A stretch of 64,000 nucleotides of DNA, from the NCBI RefSeq assembly GCF_024448715.1, contig NZ_JAMOHZ010000012.1:1-64000 (forward strand). Reading direction: 5' to 3'. Numbering within the stretch: the first letter of the stretch is position 1; each line of letters opens with the position of its first letter. Positions 42,604-49,863 of the stretch are shown one piece after another. The notes below the pieces were generated by a model. The model worked only from the letters and a program-made list of their open reading frames with translations. It was not told the DNA's origin and did not search any database. The position numbers and the translations under genes are program-made. The DNA comes from Stutzerimonas stutzeri (GTDB lineage: Bacteria > Pseudomonadota > Gammaproteobacteria > Pseudomonadales > Pseudomonadaceae).

Positions 42604-42623
42604 TGGCGTTCCCTCGAAAGTGA

Positions 42624-42653
42624 AAACCCCGCCGGAGCGGGGTTTGTTTGCTT
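42624..42653 (-). terminator. Terminator after the major coat gene
   Basis: On the minus strand, AAACCCCGC and GCGGGGTTT form a strong stem followed by TTTC. A central terminator after the coat gene lets filamentous phages make far more coat mRNA than adsorption and assembly mRNA. Confidence 0.82.
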
Positions 42654-42679
42654 CGGCACGTGCGGTGCGCAACCCCGGA

Positions 42680-42889
42680 TTACAGGGCGCGGCGCATGTA
42701 CTTGAACGCCATGGCGGCGATGATCACGGCGAAGACGGCCCAGCCGATGGTGCCGACGTCGGTGCCCGCCTCGGTCAGCGCGCCAGTGGCTTCCGGTGGA
42801 ACAGCCGCATAGACGGAGCCAGCCAGAGTGGAAAGCGCGGCAGCAGCGCCAACGCCGATTTTCTTGATGAAGTGCTTGTTCAGTTGCAT
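42680..42889 (-). CDS. coaB: Major coat protein (CoaB/pVIII-like)
   Basis: 69-residue precursor from MQLNKHFIKKIG at 42889 (GAGGT ribosome site). The signal peptide ends at SVYA, giving a mature protein of about 41 residues (AVPPEATGALTEAGTDVG, a hydrophobic helix, and basic KYMRRAL). This acidic head, membrane middle and basic tail are the defining features of the helical coat subunit of filamentous phages, very like Pf CoaB. A terminator follows. Confidence 0.92.
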   Translation of the reverse strand: MQLNKHFIKKIGVGAAAALSTLAGSVYAAVPPEATGALTEAGTDVGTIGWAVFAVIIAAMAFKYMRRAL

Positions 42890-42900
42890 GGGGTGATACC

Positions 42901-43116
42901 TCACTGTTTCAGGACTTTTTTGAGGACCAGAAAACCGAACACGGTGGCGAAAAGCACGATGGCCTCTGCCTGTAATTCGGAAACCTGCTCCCAGGTAAGT
43001 GCAGCGCCGTAGAGGCCCTGCATTTCCTCGACCGTGAGGGCAACCAGCGAACCGGAGCAGACAGGCGAACCATCGGCGCCTTGCAGCCAGTCACCCTCAC
43101 AGGCGAGGAAATTCAT
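42901..43116 (-). CDS. Small inovirus membrane protein
   Basis: 71 residues, MNFLACEGDWLQ. Two cysteines in the N-terminal half and one C-terminal membrane helix (AEAIVLFATVFGFLVLKKVL). It lies just upstream of coaB and its start overlaps the stop of the preceding zinc-ribbon gene (ATGA). In Pf phages a similar small protein occupies this spot. A role in the virion or in host pilus inhibition has been shown for some Pf small proteins, but cannot be assigned here. Confidence 0.75.
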   Translation of the reverse strand: MNFLACEGDWLQGADGSPVCSGSLVALTVEEMQGLYGAALTWEQVSELQAEAIVLFATVFGFLVLKKVLKQ

Positions 43117-43292
43117 GCACCGGCCTCAATGAGGTCGGCGGCTTGTTCGAGGGGTTCGCAGTCGGGGCAGACGGCGAAGTGAGGCGGCAACCGCAGATCG
43201 GGCAGCAGATCGCTCTGCGGTGCAGGCAGGCTCATGAGCTTGCCCATGTCGTTGCCGCAGCAGTCGCAAATCACGCGGTCACCGATCAGCAT
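43113..43292 (-). CDS. 59-residue zinc-ribbon-like phage protein
   Basis: MLIGDRVICDCCGNDMGK with two cysteine pairs (CDCC near residue 9, and CPDC further on), resembling a small zinc ribbon. It lies between the ssDNA-binding gene and the small membrane gene, overlapping the latter by four bases. Pf phages have a similar small Cys-rich gene (annotated DUF5447 in relatives, from memory). Function unknown. Confidence 0.7.
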   Translation of the reverse strand: MLIGDRVICDCCGNDMGKLMSLPAPQSDLLPDLRLPPHFAVCPDCEPLEQAADLIEAGA

Positions 43293-43307
43293 GGTCCGCC
43301 CTCCCCG

Positions 43308-43697
43308 TTAGTTGGCTTTGGCTGGTTCCGGCTGGGTGCCGGTCGCAGGTTTGCCGGGTTGTTGGGTAGGCTGCTGAGTGGGCTTGCTGGACTGGGTGGC
43401 GTTGGTCTTCGCGGACTCCAGATGCAGGCAGAGATTGTTGCCCTTCTGTTTGCCAGCTCGGGCGATCTCGAAATGGATACGCACGGTTTCCAGCGGTTCG
43501 AAGTTGGCGCCGGAGGCAAACACCTCATCGGCTACTTCCAGGGGAACGTCCATGCTGACGATGGACAGGCCGTTTTCGGTTTGGCCGTCCGGCTCATCGC
43601 CGTAAAAGACCTTCACAATCTTTACTTCGGTGCCGTTTTGGCTGAATGCGAGCTTCTGAGTGCCGAGAAATGCAACTTCCATAGTTGAACGTGCCAT
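43308..43697 (-). CDS. Phage single-stranded DNA-binding protein (helix-destabilising)
   Basis: 129 residues. Position upstream of the coat genes and general sequence match the gene V-type ssDNA-binding protein of Pf phages, which coats phage DNA before it is packaged. The core is residues 1-100 and the tail is Gln/Pro/Thr-rich (TQQPTQQPGKPATGTQPEP), as in other phage SSBs with disordered tails. The ribosome site GAGGTAAC precedes the ATG at 43697. Confidence 0.85.
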   Translation of the reverse strand: MARSTMEVAFLGTQKLAFSQNGTEVKIVKVFYGDEPDGQTENGLSIVSMDVPLEVADEVFASGANFEPLETVRIHFEIARAGKQKGNNLCLHLESAKTNATQSSKPTQQPTQQPGKPATGTQPEPAKAN

Positions 43698-43981
43698 GTT
43701 GTGTTACCTCAGTTAGTTACGCTTAGTGCGTGGGTTTGCCTTTTTGCGGGCCGAGAGAGCCCAGGCCGAGAAACTGTTAAAGTTTTTCTCTCGCCAGGGT
43801 TTACGCGGCTTACAACGGGTTTGTGGTACTAGTTATACACGCTTGGAAAGCGTTTTTATCACTTGAAAATAAACTTCATAGTTGCTGTTATTTTATGGAA
43901 TACAGTGGGATAGTCTGGTGTTTAAACTTTCGCACTATTAATTTCATCGATAGTTCATTAACACCAAGGGCTTTGCCCTTG
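43698..43981. other. A/T-rich prophage intergenic region
   Basis: A 284-bp gap with sharply lower GC than its surroundings. It includes an imperfect hairpin GAGAAACT/AGTTTTTCTC (43768-43790) and another GGGCTTTGCCC (near 43,970). It is a candidate for the early promoter, packaging signal or origin. The 62-codon frame crossing it (43888-44076) has no family support. Confidence 0.4.
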
Positions 43982-44326
43982 TCATCCCACTCTCGCCGCC
44001 GAGGGCTCAGGAGCGCGGGGAGAAAAGCACTCCCCACACTCCCGAGCGGAGGCTTTTTCTGTTCGTGCAGGGTCAAGGGTGCGCTTCGCCCGTGCTTCCG
44101 TTTGTCCGAACGGTGAAGCGTGTTCGGACAAGCCGGGAGCGCGGCCCTGGACCTGTTCGGCCTCGGTGTTGGTTGTTTTTGCGGGAACGCTATCGGGCTT
44201 GGCTCCGTCGCGGTGCTGGCTGAACTTCATTGCCAACCAGGGGAAGCCGAAGATCACTACCGCGAGCAATGCGATGGGCAGATAGACGCGCCAGAAGAAG
44301 TCAGCGTGTGGTTCCTGATTAGCCAT
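43982..44326 (-). CDS. Inovirus single-pass membrane protein
   Basis: 114 residues: MANQEPHADFFWRVYLPIALLAVVIFGFPWLAMKF gives one membrane helix at about 13-32, and the rest is hydrophilic. A strong ribosome site (GGAGG) precedes the ATG. Its position, three genes before the coat genes, matches small hypothetical genes of Pf phages. No function known. Confidence 0.68.
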   Translation of the reverse strand: MANQEPHADFFWRVYLPIALLAVVIFGFPWLAMKFSQHRDGAKPDSVPAKTTNTEAEQVQGRAPGLSEHASPFGQTEARAKRTLDPARTEKASARECGECFSPRAPEPSAARVG

Positions 44327-44984
44327 GGGTCAGGCCTCCAGCTCGAACGGCTCGTGGATCGGCACGTAGGGCGTGGGTTTGCCGGTGTCGAACACAACGC
44401 TCCAATACTTCGGCGGTCGGGCTGGTGGCGTGTGTTTCTCGCAGGTAGAGGCCGGTATCACCGCCCATTCCGAGGCCAGGACTGTCCAGACACCAGCGAT
44501 CTTGCCCATGCGGGTTGTGCGAATCGGCAGCACAGACGCGGGGCGGCATCGGGCGCATCGTGTGGACCGGCAAGGATCGGGCTTGGTTATTTCGCGTCTG
44601 GACCAGCAGACAGAGCAGTCGCAGTGCTCGGGGTGTGGCAGGCGTAGGTAGCTCGCTAGCTGGCTCATCGGCTGACAACTCCGGTTGTGGCTGTACCGCA
44701 GGCAGGCGACGCTTGAGCGCGATCAGGTACGGCATCACCGGCCCCACATTCTTAGTCGAGGGGAATGGCTTACCGCCGTGCTCCGAGGCGTTCATAAGAA
44801 GGTCAGAAAGGAGGTAACCCTGCTCTGGGGTAATGACGGCAAGATCCACCAGGGCGCGAATCTGACCTTGAGCCGTACCAAACACAGCCCAGTAGCGACC
44901 GGACGAGCGTTCCGGCAAAGCACAACGGACCGTTACGAGCGTATGCAGCAAGGAGCTAAGCGCTAGGCCGAGTTGGCTATTCAT
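44319..44984 (-). CDS. Phage hypothetical protein (N-terminal part supported)
   Basis: 221 residues as an open frame. The first half (MNSQLGLALSSLLHTLV, EQGYLLSDLLMNASEHGGK, VMPYLIALKRRLPA) looks like a genuine small helical protein and starts with the correct four-base-scale overlap after the regulator gene. The second half shares its DNA with the Cys-rich gene 44330-44668 in a different frame, and its composition becomes poorer. A frameshift near 44,650 or simply a long chance extension are possible. Confidence 0.5.
   Translation of the reverse strand: MNSQLGLALSSLLHTLVTVRCALPERSSGRYWAVFGTAQGQIRALVDLAVITPEQGYLLSDLLMNASEHGGKPFPSTKNVGPVMPYLIALKRRLPAVQPQPELSADEPASELPTPATPRALRLLCLLVQTRNNQARSLPVHTMRPMPPRVCAADSHNPHGQDRWCLDSPGLGMGGDTGLYLRETHATSPTAEVLERCVRHRQTHALRADPRAVRAGGLTHG
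44330..44668 (-). CDS. Cysteine-rich small phage protein
   Basis: 112 residues, MSQLASYLRLPHPEHCDCS, with cysteine pairs CDCSVC and CRSTRCARC that look like a zinc finger. It overlaps the tail of a larger frame (44319-44984) on the same strand in another phase; the two cannot both be coding along the whole overlap under normal constraints, so one C-terminus is uncertain. A GGAG ribosome site lies 10 bases before the ATG. Confidence 0.6.
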   Translation of the reverse strand: MSQLASYLRLPHPEHCDCSVCWSRREITKPDPCRSTRCARCRPASVLPIRTTRMGKIAGVWTVLASEWAVIPASTCEKHTPPARPPKYWSVVFDTGKPTPYVPIHEPFELEA

Positions 44985-45249
44985 CGGCGTAGTCCCCCTG
45001 GCAGAACACCGACTTGCCCCGCTCGATGTCGCGGCGGATGCGGTGCAGGTTGATGACGCGACGGCGACCGATCTTTACCGTCGGGAGGGTGTAGGTTTCC
45101 ACCCAGCCGCGAACCACGTCCTCGGTGATCTGCTCGACACCCATCATCTCGGCCAGCACGAGCTGCGTGCAGAACGGCGCTTCTCGGAAGCTGACGATCC
45201 GTTCGGCCTGCCCTTCGATTGTTAACCCCGCTACACCAGACTGTTCCAT
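44977..45249 (-). CDS. Excisionase / DNA-binding regulator of the prophage
   Basis: 90 residues from MEQSGVAGLTIEG at 45249; an ATG at 45273 is also possible. The C-terminal half (VRGWVETYTLPTVKIGRRRVI) has the winged-helix look of MerR/Xis excisionases, with a helix that reads DNA and a basic hairpin. It is the first gene of the prophage's leftward transcript, divergent from the repressor 110 bp away. In Pf phages this position is held by the Xis/activator that opposes the repressor. Confidence 0.8.
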   Translation of the reverse strand: MEQSGVAGLTIEGQAERIVSFREAPFCTQLVLAEMMGVEQITEDVVRGWVETYTLPTVKIGRRRVINLHRIRRDIERGKSVFCQGDYADE

Positions 45250-45281
45250 AGTATTTGCCCTATAATCATCCAATCGACCAC

Positions 45282-45347
45282 TAAGTAATACTTACTAAGC
45301 TGAGGTCATTATGACTCATGCTTTACTGAGTACAAGCTACTAAGTAG
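45282..45347. promoter_or_regulatory. Operator-like palindromes of the prophage immunity region
   Basis: Three related palindromes lie between the divergent regulator and repressor genes: TAAGTA-A-TACTTA (45282-45294), CTTACTAAG (45291-45299) and CTACTAAGTAG (45337-45347). Shared half-site TACTAAG/CTTAGTA. They are the likely binding sites of the repressor or Xis. The pattern is visible; its use is inferred. Confidence 0.6.
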
Positions 45348-45358
45348 ATCTTTTTAGA

Positions 45359-45625
45359 ATGATAAAAGCTCGGCTTATAAGCCTTTTTGATAGCAACCGA
45401 ACAAGTGTCTGGTTCGAGAAAGAGACCGGCATCGATCGATATCGGTGGGGGAACATTCGCAACGGTAAGGCGCGCCTTTCTGATGCAGAGATCGAGGCAG
45501 TGGTGAAGGTGTTTCCTCAATATGCGCTGTGGCTTGTAACTGGAGAGACCGCGCCCGAGTGTGGCCAGACAAGCCCTGAATATGATGAAGCCAACCGAAA
45601 CTTGGCCAATCCAAACGCGGGATAG
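45359..45625 (+). CDS. Prophage repressor (small HTH immunity protein)
   Basis: 88 residues, divergent from the leftward prophage operon. The segment TSVWFEKETGIDRYRWGNIRNGKARLSD fits a helix-turn-helix, and the C-terminus (TSPEYDEANRNLANPNAG) is short. Position and size match repressor C (Pf4r-like) of Pf phages. Three palindromes lie just upstream. A decayed copy with the same C-terminus (DEANRNLANPNAG) is at 49173-49390. The start context is weak for a ribosome site. Confidence 0.75.
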   Translation: MIKARLISLFDSNRTSVWFEKETGIDRYRWGNIRNGKARLSDAEIEAVVKVFPQYALWLVTGETAPECGQTSPEYDEANRNLANPNAG

Positions 45626-45680
45626 CGATCACTCATAAAGTAGCTAGGCGCTGGTACGCCCGAAGGGATGGAGAAGACCA

Positions 45681-46171
45681 ATGAAAAGGATGCTGTTGGC
45701 ACTGGCCCTAGCCGCAAGCCCCGCCTCGCAGAAGAATCTAAGCCAATCGCCACCCAGGTTGGTGAAGCAATGCGGCCAGCAGCCGAAGCTTACGGCAGGA
45801 CCATGAACCGGCTGGTAAACGAATACATGGCTGGTGCCAGCAAAGGCCCGCTTGGCGATGCAGCCAGAGCCAACCTCAAAGCCCAAGATCAACGAGAACG
45901 CGCAGCCAATCGCGAGGTTCGTCGCACCATGAAGGAATGCATCAAGCCTGGGAACGTCATTGATGCGATGTTAACGAATGCATTAATGGACTTAGATCTA
46001 AAGAATGGTGAGCACCGCTTTTATGAGGCGCCAAAGGCTACTTCCATAAATGCAAGAGCTCACGCCATAAAAATTTTTCCTATAACGAATAAGATAATTA
46101 TCAAAACTTACGTAAAAATAAATTCAAAGTGCGCTACTAGAAAATGCACAAGGAGTATATGTGGATATTAA
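45681..46171 (+). pseudogene. Frameshifted copy of the small secreted phage protein
   Basis: The same gene as the intact one at 49446. The start MKRMLLALALAASPA is a signal peptide. A single-base deletion near 45,726 then shifts the frame, and the remaining sequence (ESKPIATQVGEAMRPAAEAYG and on to CIKPGNVID) continues in another phase. After GNVID (about 45,965) homology to the other copy stops abruptly, and A/T-rich cargo sequence begins. Both copies share the upstream leader (TAGCTAGGCGCTGGTACGCC). Confidence 0.75.
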
Positions 46172-48632
46172 TTTCCTTAAAAGGCTACAAGTCCCCCAGT
46201 CCGGGGTCGATACTGATGAGTTGCTAGATAGGCTATCAAGCGGTACCGCAATATTATTTACTGGTGCCGGGTTCTCAAAAAAGTGCACGAAAGTAGATGG
46301 TGGTGAATTGCTGCTTGCAAAAGATCTAGCTGCTGCAATTTGTAGGAGATGCAGTATCGAAGAGGATGATGATCTTAGATACGCCTCCGATTACCACATC
46401 AAAAAATTTGGCTCTAGCGGGTTGATTGAGTTACTCAAAAAAGAATTCACCATAATAAAAACACCGCCTGATGTTGATACTATATGTTCAATTCCTTGGC
46501 GAAGATTCTATACTACAAATTACGATCAAAGCATAGAAACCTCTAGGGCAAAACTAGGAAAGGTAACAGAGTGTATTGACATCGATTACAATGCCGCGGA
46601 GTACTACAAAAGGGAAAGTTTATGCATCCATTTAAATGGCTCAATAAACAATCTTACCGATGAAACATTGAATGACTCATTTAAGCTTTCTGCGTCATCT
46701 TACATAAGCCCTGATTCATTTCTTAAATCGCCATGGAACTATTTTTTCAAAAAGGATTTAGAGCGGGCAGCGGCAATTGTATTTGCAGGGTATTCACTCT
46801 ACGATATTGATATCCAAAAAGTTCTTTATGAAAATGAGTACCTAAAAGAAAAGACCTACTTCATCACTAGACCCGAGCCAAGCAGCAAGACAATATTTAC
46901 ACTCTCAAACTTTGGCCATGTCCTACCTATAGGTATCGAAGGATTTGCCGAGCTAATAAATAAAAATCCTAGAGCGCTTGAAGAAAACGAAGATCTGCCA
47001 TTGCGATCTATCGGAAAATATGAATTCAATAAGACCATACGATCTCCTCGCGATGCCGAGATCGAATCATCGCTGCTGTTTGGTCATCACGATTTAAGCT
47101 TGATTGAAAATGCCGTTCTTAATGACGAAGAGTCTCATTATCTAGTTGTGCGAGAAAATCTAGAGCAAATAGCTGGCTTCGTAAGATCCGGGCAAAATAC
47201 AATAATTACTGGAGCTTTCGGTAATGGGAAAAGTATTATACTGCAAGAGTTGAAGCCATATCTAAGTAGTAACTCAATAGATGTTTATGAAGTCATCGAT
47301 CCTGAAGGTGATTGTGCGGGGGAAATGGATATCCTAGCAAAGCAACCACGCACTTGCGTTATAATTATCGATGATTATTCAAGATACATACATCTATTAG
47401 CGCATCATGCGCTGACGAAGCCAGAAAAAATTATAATCATTGCTGCTGCTCGTGATTCTGAACACGAGCGAAACAGGGAGAATCTTGGTGAGATTGACTT
47501 TCAGTACGCAGAGATCAGCACCGATATACTGACGGCTCAAGAGTCCTCGGACTTTGTAGAAATCATTGATCATGTTGGCCTGTGGGGCGATAAAGCTGGG
47601 CTATCTAAAGAAAGGAAGCTTCGTTTCCTACAAAAAGAAAACAATTTGCAATTTTCATTAGCGCTTTTAACTCTTCTAAAAGCACCGCAAATGAAAAATA
47701 GAGTTTCTGCACTCTTAAAGAATTTGTTGGAGAAAAAAAGCTACAAGGATACAATTTTTGCAATCGCCTTTATAGAGACATTAGGCTCAAACAATAACTT
47801 TAGCACGATTTCAGAAGTTGCTGGAAATAACGAAATCTACCATTCTGGACTGCGGTCAGATCCGGGATTCAAAGAGTTGTTCAAGCTCAACGCCACAAAG
47901 GTGATTTCTAAGTCAAGCTTATTCTGTCTCTCCCTTATACAAAACCACTTCAGCCCGAGCTATGTTTCAGCACAGCTTCAATTAATAGCTAAAAATCTTG
48001 ACAAGTATAGAAGTGGCGACTCCACTCTAGAGCACATATTTAAAGCCACCCTGCGTTTTTCAAGCGTTGAAAGTATTCTTCCTGATGCCAATAAGCTGAA
48101 CACTCTAAAACACTATTATGAGTCACTAAAAACAACACTACCCTGGTTGAAAAAGGACCCCCACTACTGGCTCCAGTATGGAATGGCCTGCCTGGCTTTT
48201 GATGACTTTGGCAAAGCGCAAAGTAACTTCGACCAAGCATACTCGATAGCAGAACTTAGAGATAACTATCATACTGAACACATTGACACACAACAGGCAA
48301 GATTGTATTTAAAAAAATCTATAAAACTTGAGCAAGACCCAAATGTTGCTTATAACGCCTTTGAGCAGGCAAACAGTCTCCTATCCAGAATAAAAAATGA
48401 TCCTTATAAATTCAGACAAGTTCAGTTGTATCTGGAATTTTACGAGCGCTTCTTTAATGGTCTTTCAATAAAAAATAGAGTTAAGCTTGAGCACTCTTGC
48501 AAAGCAATGCTTCGAACGATAGAAAGAATTGAAAACACAGGTGAGACTCACTCGAAGCAAAGTATGATATCTAGAGCAAAGGATAATCTTTCAAAAATCT
48601 TACATGACATTGAAAAGGAAAGAGCCAGATAA
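46161..48632 (+). CDS. SIR2-like NADase + P-loop NTPase (STAND-like) putative anti-phage protein
   Basis: 823 residues, GTG start at 46161 after an excellent AAGGAG. N-terminal SIR2-like domain (about 1-270): GAGFS (35-39), TTNYD (118-122), H157 in HLNGS, and GYSLYD (210-215), the NAD-binding and catalytic pattern of defence SIR2 domains. Then a P-loop GAFGNGKS (351-358), Walker B IIIDD (401-405) and a following Arg-bearing strand (AAARDSE). The rest (480-823) is helical with TPR-like pieces. Defence proteins with SIR2 plus STAND NTPase (Avs5-like, Dsr-like) deplete NAD when a phage protein is sensed; this shape fits, but the sensor specificity is unknown. The gene is much richer in A/T than its host and lies in the prophage cargo slot. 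Confidence 0.82.
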   Translation: MDINFLKRLQVPQSGVDTDELLDRLSSGTAILFTGAGFSKKCTKVDGGELLLAKDLAAAICRRCSIEEDDDLRYASDYHIKKFGSSGLIELLKKEFTIIKTPPDVDTICSIPWRRFYTTNYDQSIETSRAKLGKVTECIDIDYNAAEYYKRESLCIHLNGSINNLTDETLNDSFKLSASSYISPDSFLKSPWNYFFKKDLERAAAIVFAGYSLYDIDIQKVLYENEYLKEKTYFITRPEPSSKTIFTLSNFGHVLPIGIEGFAELINKNPRALEENEDLPLRSIGKYEFNKTIRSPRDAEIESSLLFGHHDLSLIENAVLNDEESHYLVVRENLEQIAGFVRSGQNTIITGAFGNGKSIILQELKPYLSSNSIDVYEVIDPEGDCAGEMDILAKQPRTCVIIIDDYSRYIHLLAHHALTKPEKIIIIAAARDSEHERNRENLGEIDFQYAEISTDILTAQESSDFVEIIDHVGLWGDKAGLSKERKLRFLQKENNLQFSLALLTLLKAPQMKNRVSALLKNLLEKKSYKDTIFAIAFIETLGSNNNFSTISEVAGNNEIYHSGLRSDPGFKELFKLNATKVISKSSLFCLSLIQNHFSPSYVSAQLQLIAKNLDKYRSGDSTLEHIFKATLRFSSVESILPDANKLNTLKHYYESLKTTLPWLKKDPHYWLQYGMACLAFDDFGKAQSNFDQAYSIAELRDNYHTEHIDTQQARLYLKKSIKLEQDPNVAYNAFEQANSLLSRIKNDPYKFRQVQLYLEFYERFFNGLSIKNRVKLEHSCKAMLRTIERIENTGETHSKQSMISRAKDNLSKILHDIEKERAR

Positions 48633-48755
48633 GCAGGATGCGCGGGTGACTACAAACGGAAACATCTTTGGAAAGCTGTGGTTTACTATGGGTAAGAGAA
48701 GCTGTAACACCATAATTTATGGACTTTTCTGTAGCAGACTGCGGCAACTCAAGTG

Positions 48756-48803
48756 ATTCATAATGCTGGGGTCCGGGGTTCAAGTCCCTGCGTAGCCACC
48801 AAA
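48756..48803. repeat. 48-bp attachment repeat, copy 2
   Basis: Identical to the tRNA-Met 3' part at 36537-36584. It marks the right end of the first unit (36.5-48.8 kb). It lacks the 5' half of the tRNA and cannot be a tRNA gene. Confidence 0.95.
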
Positions 48804-48810
48804 TTCAAAA

Positions 48811-48842
48811 AAGGGTTCAGCGAAAGCTGAACCCTTTTTTTT
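48811..48842 (+). terminator. Terminator after att copy 2
   Basis: GGGTTCAGC and GCTGAACCC around GAAA, followed by TTTTTTT. An almost identical terminator follows att copy 3 at 51491. Confidence 0.9.
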
Positions 48843-48879
48843 GTGCCCGCCGTTTAGCCAACCGCACCGAGAGCGCACC

Positions 48880-49110
48880 ATGAGAGACGACTTCGACAAC
48901 ATCCGCGCCGAGCGCGAACTGCCCTACCGTACCGCCGCTGCTACCCCACCCAAACAATACGCAGGGCTCTGGAAGCAGATCACCATTGGGATCGTGGTCG
49001 GGCATCTGTCGTTGGGGTTGATTGGTGCTGTGGTCTGGATGGTTGCGGCGCAACTGCTTGTTGGCGATTTGCAGATTGTGATGCCGTGGGCAGGGGAACA
49101 TCGGGGATGA
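48880..49110 (+). CDS. Small single-helix membrane protein of the tRNA flank, copy 1
   Basis: 76 residues, MRDDFDNIRAERELPYR with one membrane segment near 42-60 (IVVGHLSLGLIGAVVWMVAA). A diverged copy with the same spacing to the att repeat lies at 51559. As both follow an att site and its terminator, this is probably the gene that normally lies downstream of tRNA-Met in this lineage, duplicated here. Function unknown. Confidence 0.7.
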   Translation: MRDDFDNIRAERELPYRTAAATPPKQYAGLWKQITIGIVVGHLSLGLIGAVVWMVAAQLLVGDLQIVMPWAGEHRG

Positions 49111-49172
49111 TATGGTTTCTGCGTTTGAGCAGGAGGCCACGTCCGAGAAAATAAATCTGTCCCCTTTTCGTT

Positions 49173-49390
49173 AAAGCGTTGGCCGAGGCTGGCAGCACGG
49201 ACTATGTCCGATGGCAGAACATCAAAAGAGGTAAAGCACGGATCGGAGCGAACGAAATTGAGATCCCCGGAGGGACTTCCCCCGGTACCGCTGGTGGTTG
49301 ATTAATGGCGATGTGCTACTAGAGAATGGCCACAGTAGCCCCGACCACGACGAGGCCAATCGAAACTTGGCCAATCCAAACGCGGGATAG
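49173..49390 (+). pseudogene. Broken copy of the prophage repressor
   Basis: The 5' end is missing. The remaining part reads DYVRWQNIKRGKARIGANEIE. After a one-base deletion near 49,275 the frame continues as FPRYRWWLINGDVLLENG and ends DEANRNLANPNAG, the same C-terminus as the intact repressor at 45359-45625. It shows that the second unit derives from a related prophage and can no longer make immunity protein. Confidence 0.82.
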
Positions 49391-49445
49391 CGATCACACA
49401 GAAAGTAGCTAGGCGCTGGTACGCCCGAAGGAACGGAGAGGATCA

Positions 49446-49775
49446 ATGAAACGGACTTTACTGGCGCTGGCGTTAGCCTCAAGCCCTGCCCTCGCTGACG
49501 AATCAAAACCCTTTGCCACCCAAGTCGGTGATGCGATGCGACCTGCTGCAGAAGCCTACGGCAAAGGTGTGCAGGAGCTGGTGAACGAATTCTTCGCTGG
49601 CTCCAAAGGCCCCATGGGCGAAGCCGCACGAGCCAACCTCATATCCCAAGACCGACGCGAGCGCGAAGCAAATCGCGGGGTTCGGCGCACCATGAAGGAC
49701 TGCATTAAGCCTGGGAACGTCATTGATGATGACGTAAAGGAGTGCACGGAAGGGTTACGGGAAAGAACATGGTAA
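49446..49775 (+). CDS. Small secreted protein conserved in the prophage right arm
   Basis: 109 residues. Signal peptide MKRTLLALALASSPALA, then a helical, charged mature part (DESKPFATQVGDAMRPAAEA) and a C-terminal cysteine pair (DCIKPGNVIDDDVKECTEG). The gene follows the (broken) repressor and precedes the cargo gene, as its frameshifted twin does in unit 1. It is likely periplasmic. I do not recognise the family; a part in phage extrusion or host conversion is possible. Confidence 0.75.
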   Translation: MKRTLLALALASSPALADESKPFATQVGDAMRPAAEAYGKGVQELVNEFFAGSKGPMGEAARANLISQDRREREANRGVRRTMKDCIKPGNVIDDDVKECTEGLRERTW

Positions 49776-49863
49776 GGAATAACGATGCCGATGGGTACAC
49801 TTACATTCATAATTAAACGCTATCGCCTTTGCTTTTCAACAGATCTGCCGCGAGAACAATAAA

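Noticed and set aside
43888..44076. 62-codon minus-strand frame in the prophage
   Set aside because: Overlaps the start-proximal A/T-rich gap and the membrane-protein gene, with no ribosome site and no recognisable protein features.
46161..48632. Reading the SIR2 domain as a CobB-type deacetylase
   Set aside because: The protein continues into a P-loop NTPase and a helical half, lacks the zinc cysteines of sirtuin deacetylases, and sits in phage cargo, so a defence NADase is more likely.
48756..48803. tRNA-like sequence (and again at 51439)
   Set aside because: Only the 3' half of tRNA-Met is present, without D-arm or 5' acceptor strand; these are att copies, not tRNA genes.
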